DNA of 32,452 nucleotides, taken from positions 1 through 32,452 of the forward strand of contig CAJXNO010000033.1 in assembly GCA_913057205.1 (NCBI GenBank). Reading direction: 5' to 3'. This stretch comes from an uncultured Flavobacteriales bacterium. Its GTDB lineage: Bacteria; Bacteroidota; Bacteroidia; Flavobacteriales_G; Salibacteraceae. A model generated the notes under the pieces. That model searched no databases. It worked only from the letters and a program-made list of their open reading frames with translations, and was not told the origin of the DNA. Position 1 is the first letter of the stretch; every line of letters begins with the position of its first letter. Made by a program: the position numbers and the translations under genes. Of this stretch, positions 32,051 to 32,452 are shown in pieces.

Positions 32051-32452
32051 TTATCCTGCCACGTTGGATTTCGAACTACCCGCCTTTTCCATAAGCTTGA
32101 GAGCAGCGTCATTGATGGAATCTGCATCATAGCCACACTCCTTCCAAAGCTCTGGCTGCGAGCCATGTTCCACAATACGATCAGGAATACCTAATCGGAT
32201 GACCTGCGCTTGATAGCCATGATCGACCATGAATTCGGTGATGGCACTGCCAAATCCTCCTTGAATACAACCATCCTCCACGGTAATCACGCGATCAAAC
32301 TTCCCGAACACCTCGTGTAAGAGCATTTCGTCTAACGGCTTCACGAAACGCATATCATAAAGCGCTGCGCTCCCTCCTTCCTTCTTCAATGCTTCTGCTG
32401 CGTTTAGGCCTTCGTTGCCGATGTGTCCTATCGATAGGATCGCTACGTCTTC
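32051..32452 (-). CDS. dxs: 1-deoxy-D-xylulose-5-phosphate synthase, C-terminal part (cut by window edge)
   Basis: The last 134 codons of a transketolase-like enzyme are visible, open to the right edge. The order of motifs fits the C-terminal domain of DXP synthase: ILSIGHIGNEGLNAAEAL, DMRFVKPLDEMLL, VITVEDGCIQGGFGSAI, RLGIPDRIVEHGSQPEL and GYDADSI. DXS makes DXP from pyruvate and glyceraldehyde 3-phosphate for isoprenoids, thiamine and, together with PdxA, pyridoxal phosphate. The short tail after the last motif (EKAGSSKSNVAG) is not conserved. Pyruvate dehydrogenase E1 beta has a similar fold, but GSQPEL and the IPD spacing favour DXS. Confidence 0.85.
   Translation of the reverse strand, partial: EDVAILSIGHIGNEGLNAAEALKKEGGSAALYDMRFVKPLDEMLLHEVFGKFDRVITVEDGCIQGGFGSAITEFMVDHGYQAQVIRLGIPDRIVEHGSQPELWKECGYDADSINDAALKLMEKAGSSKSNVAG

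Noticed and set aside
32051-32452. Reading the last gene as pyruvate dehydrogenase E1 beta
   Set aside because: The C-terminal motif order and the GSQPEL segment fit DXP synthase better, though the fold is shared.

Overview
The window looks like chromosome of a Bacteroidota bacterium, most likely of the Flavobacteriales/Cryomorphaceae-Schleiferiaceae kind. The evidence is a type IX secretion (T9SS) toolkit (type A and type B C-terminal sorting domains, a PorP/SprF-family protein, a giant SprB-repeat protein), promoter elements of the Bacteroidota form TAnnTTTG placed close to start codons, few Shine-Dalgarno sequences, and a yceD-rpmF-plsX-fabH-accB-accC block. Species cannot be named from the sequence alone.

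Region 1 (about 1-5730) is AT-rich accessory DNA abutting the 3' end of a tRNA-Gln gene. It holds a partial DUF723-like gene cut by the window edge, two unrecognised membrane proteins, a small orphan ORF, a serine recombinase preceded by inverted and direct repeats, a secreted LamG-type protein with a T9SS type A tail, and a tyrosine recombinase next to the tRNA. This is the layout of an integrative element in a tRNA gene. Its far end is not in the window.

Region 2 (5732-8902) returns to higher-GC core DNA: tRNA-Gln(TTG), a polysaccharide deacetylase with a TTG start, an MBL-fold/double-rhodanese sulfur enzyme, and a PorP/SprF-like outer-membrane protein. The last is the downstream partner of the gene in region 3.

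Region 3 (8914-20862) is one gene for a secreted protein of about 3,960 residues. It has a signal peptide, an N-terminal module shared with a second protein in the window, about 40 SprB-type repeats (one split by an inserted domain) and a type B gliding-motility C-terminal domain. The repeats carry interchangeable cysteine pairs. In my reading of all 40, one optional pair is always present or absent together.

Region 4 (20903-26087, minus strand) holds lepA, ribE and a 911-residue secreted protein with fibronectin-III-like segments and a type B tail; its stop codon overlaps the ribE start. Region 5 (26217-31969, plus strand) holds pdxA and then the lipid block: YceD-family protein, L32, PlsX, FabH, AccB and AccC, ending in a strong bidirectional terminator. 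The window closes inside the convergent 3' end of a dxs-like gene.

The main themes are cell-surface secretion (giant adhesin plus PorP partner, second type B protein, LamG cargo on the element) and essential cofactor and fatty-acid synthesis. Nothing resembling CRISPR, a toxin-antitoxin pair or a known defence island was seen, although only one end of the integrated element is visible.
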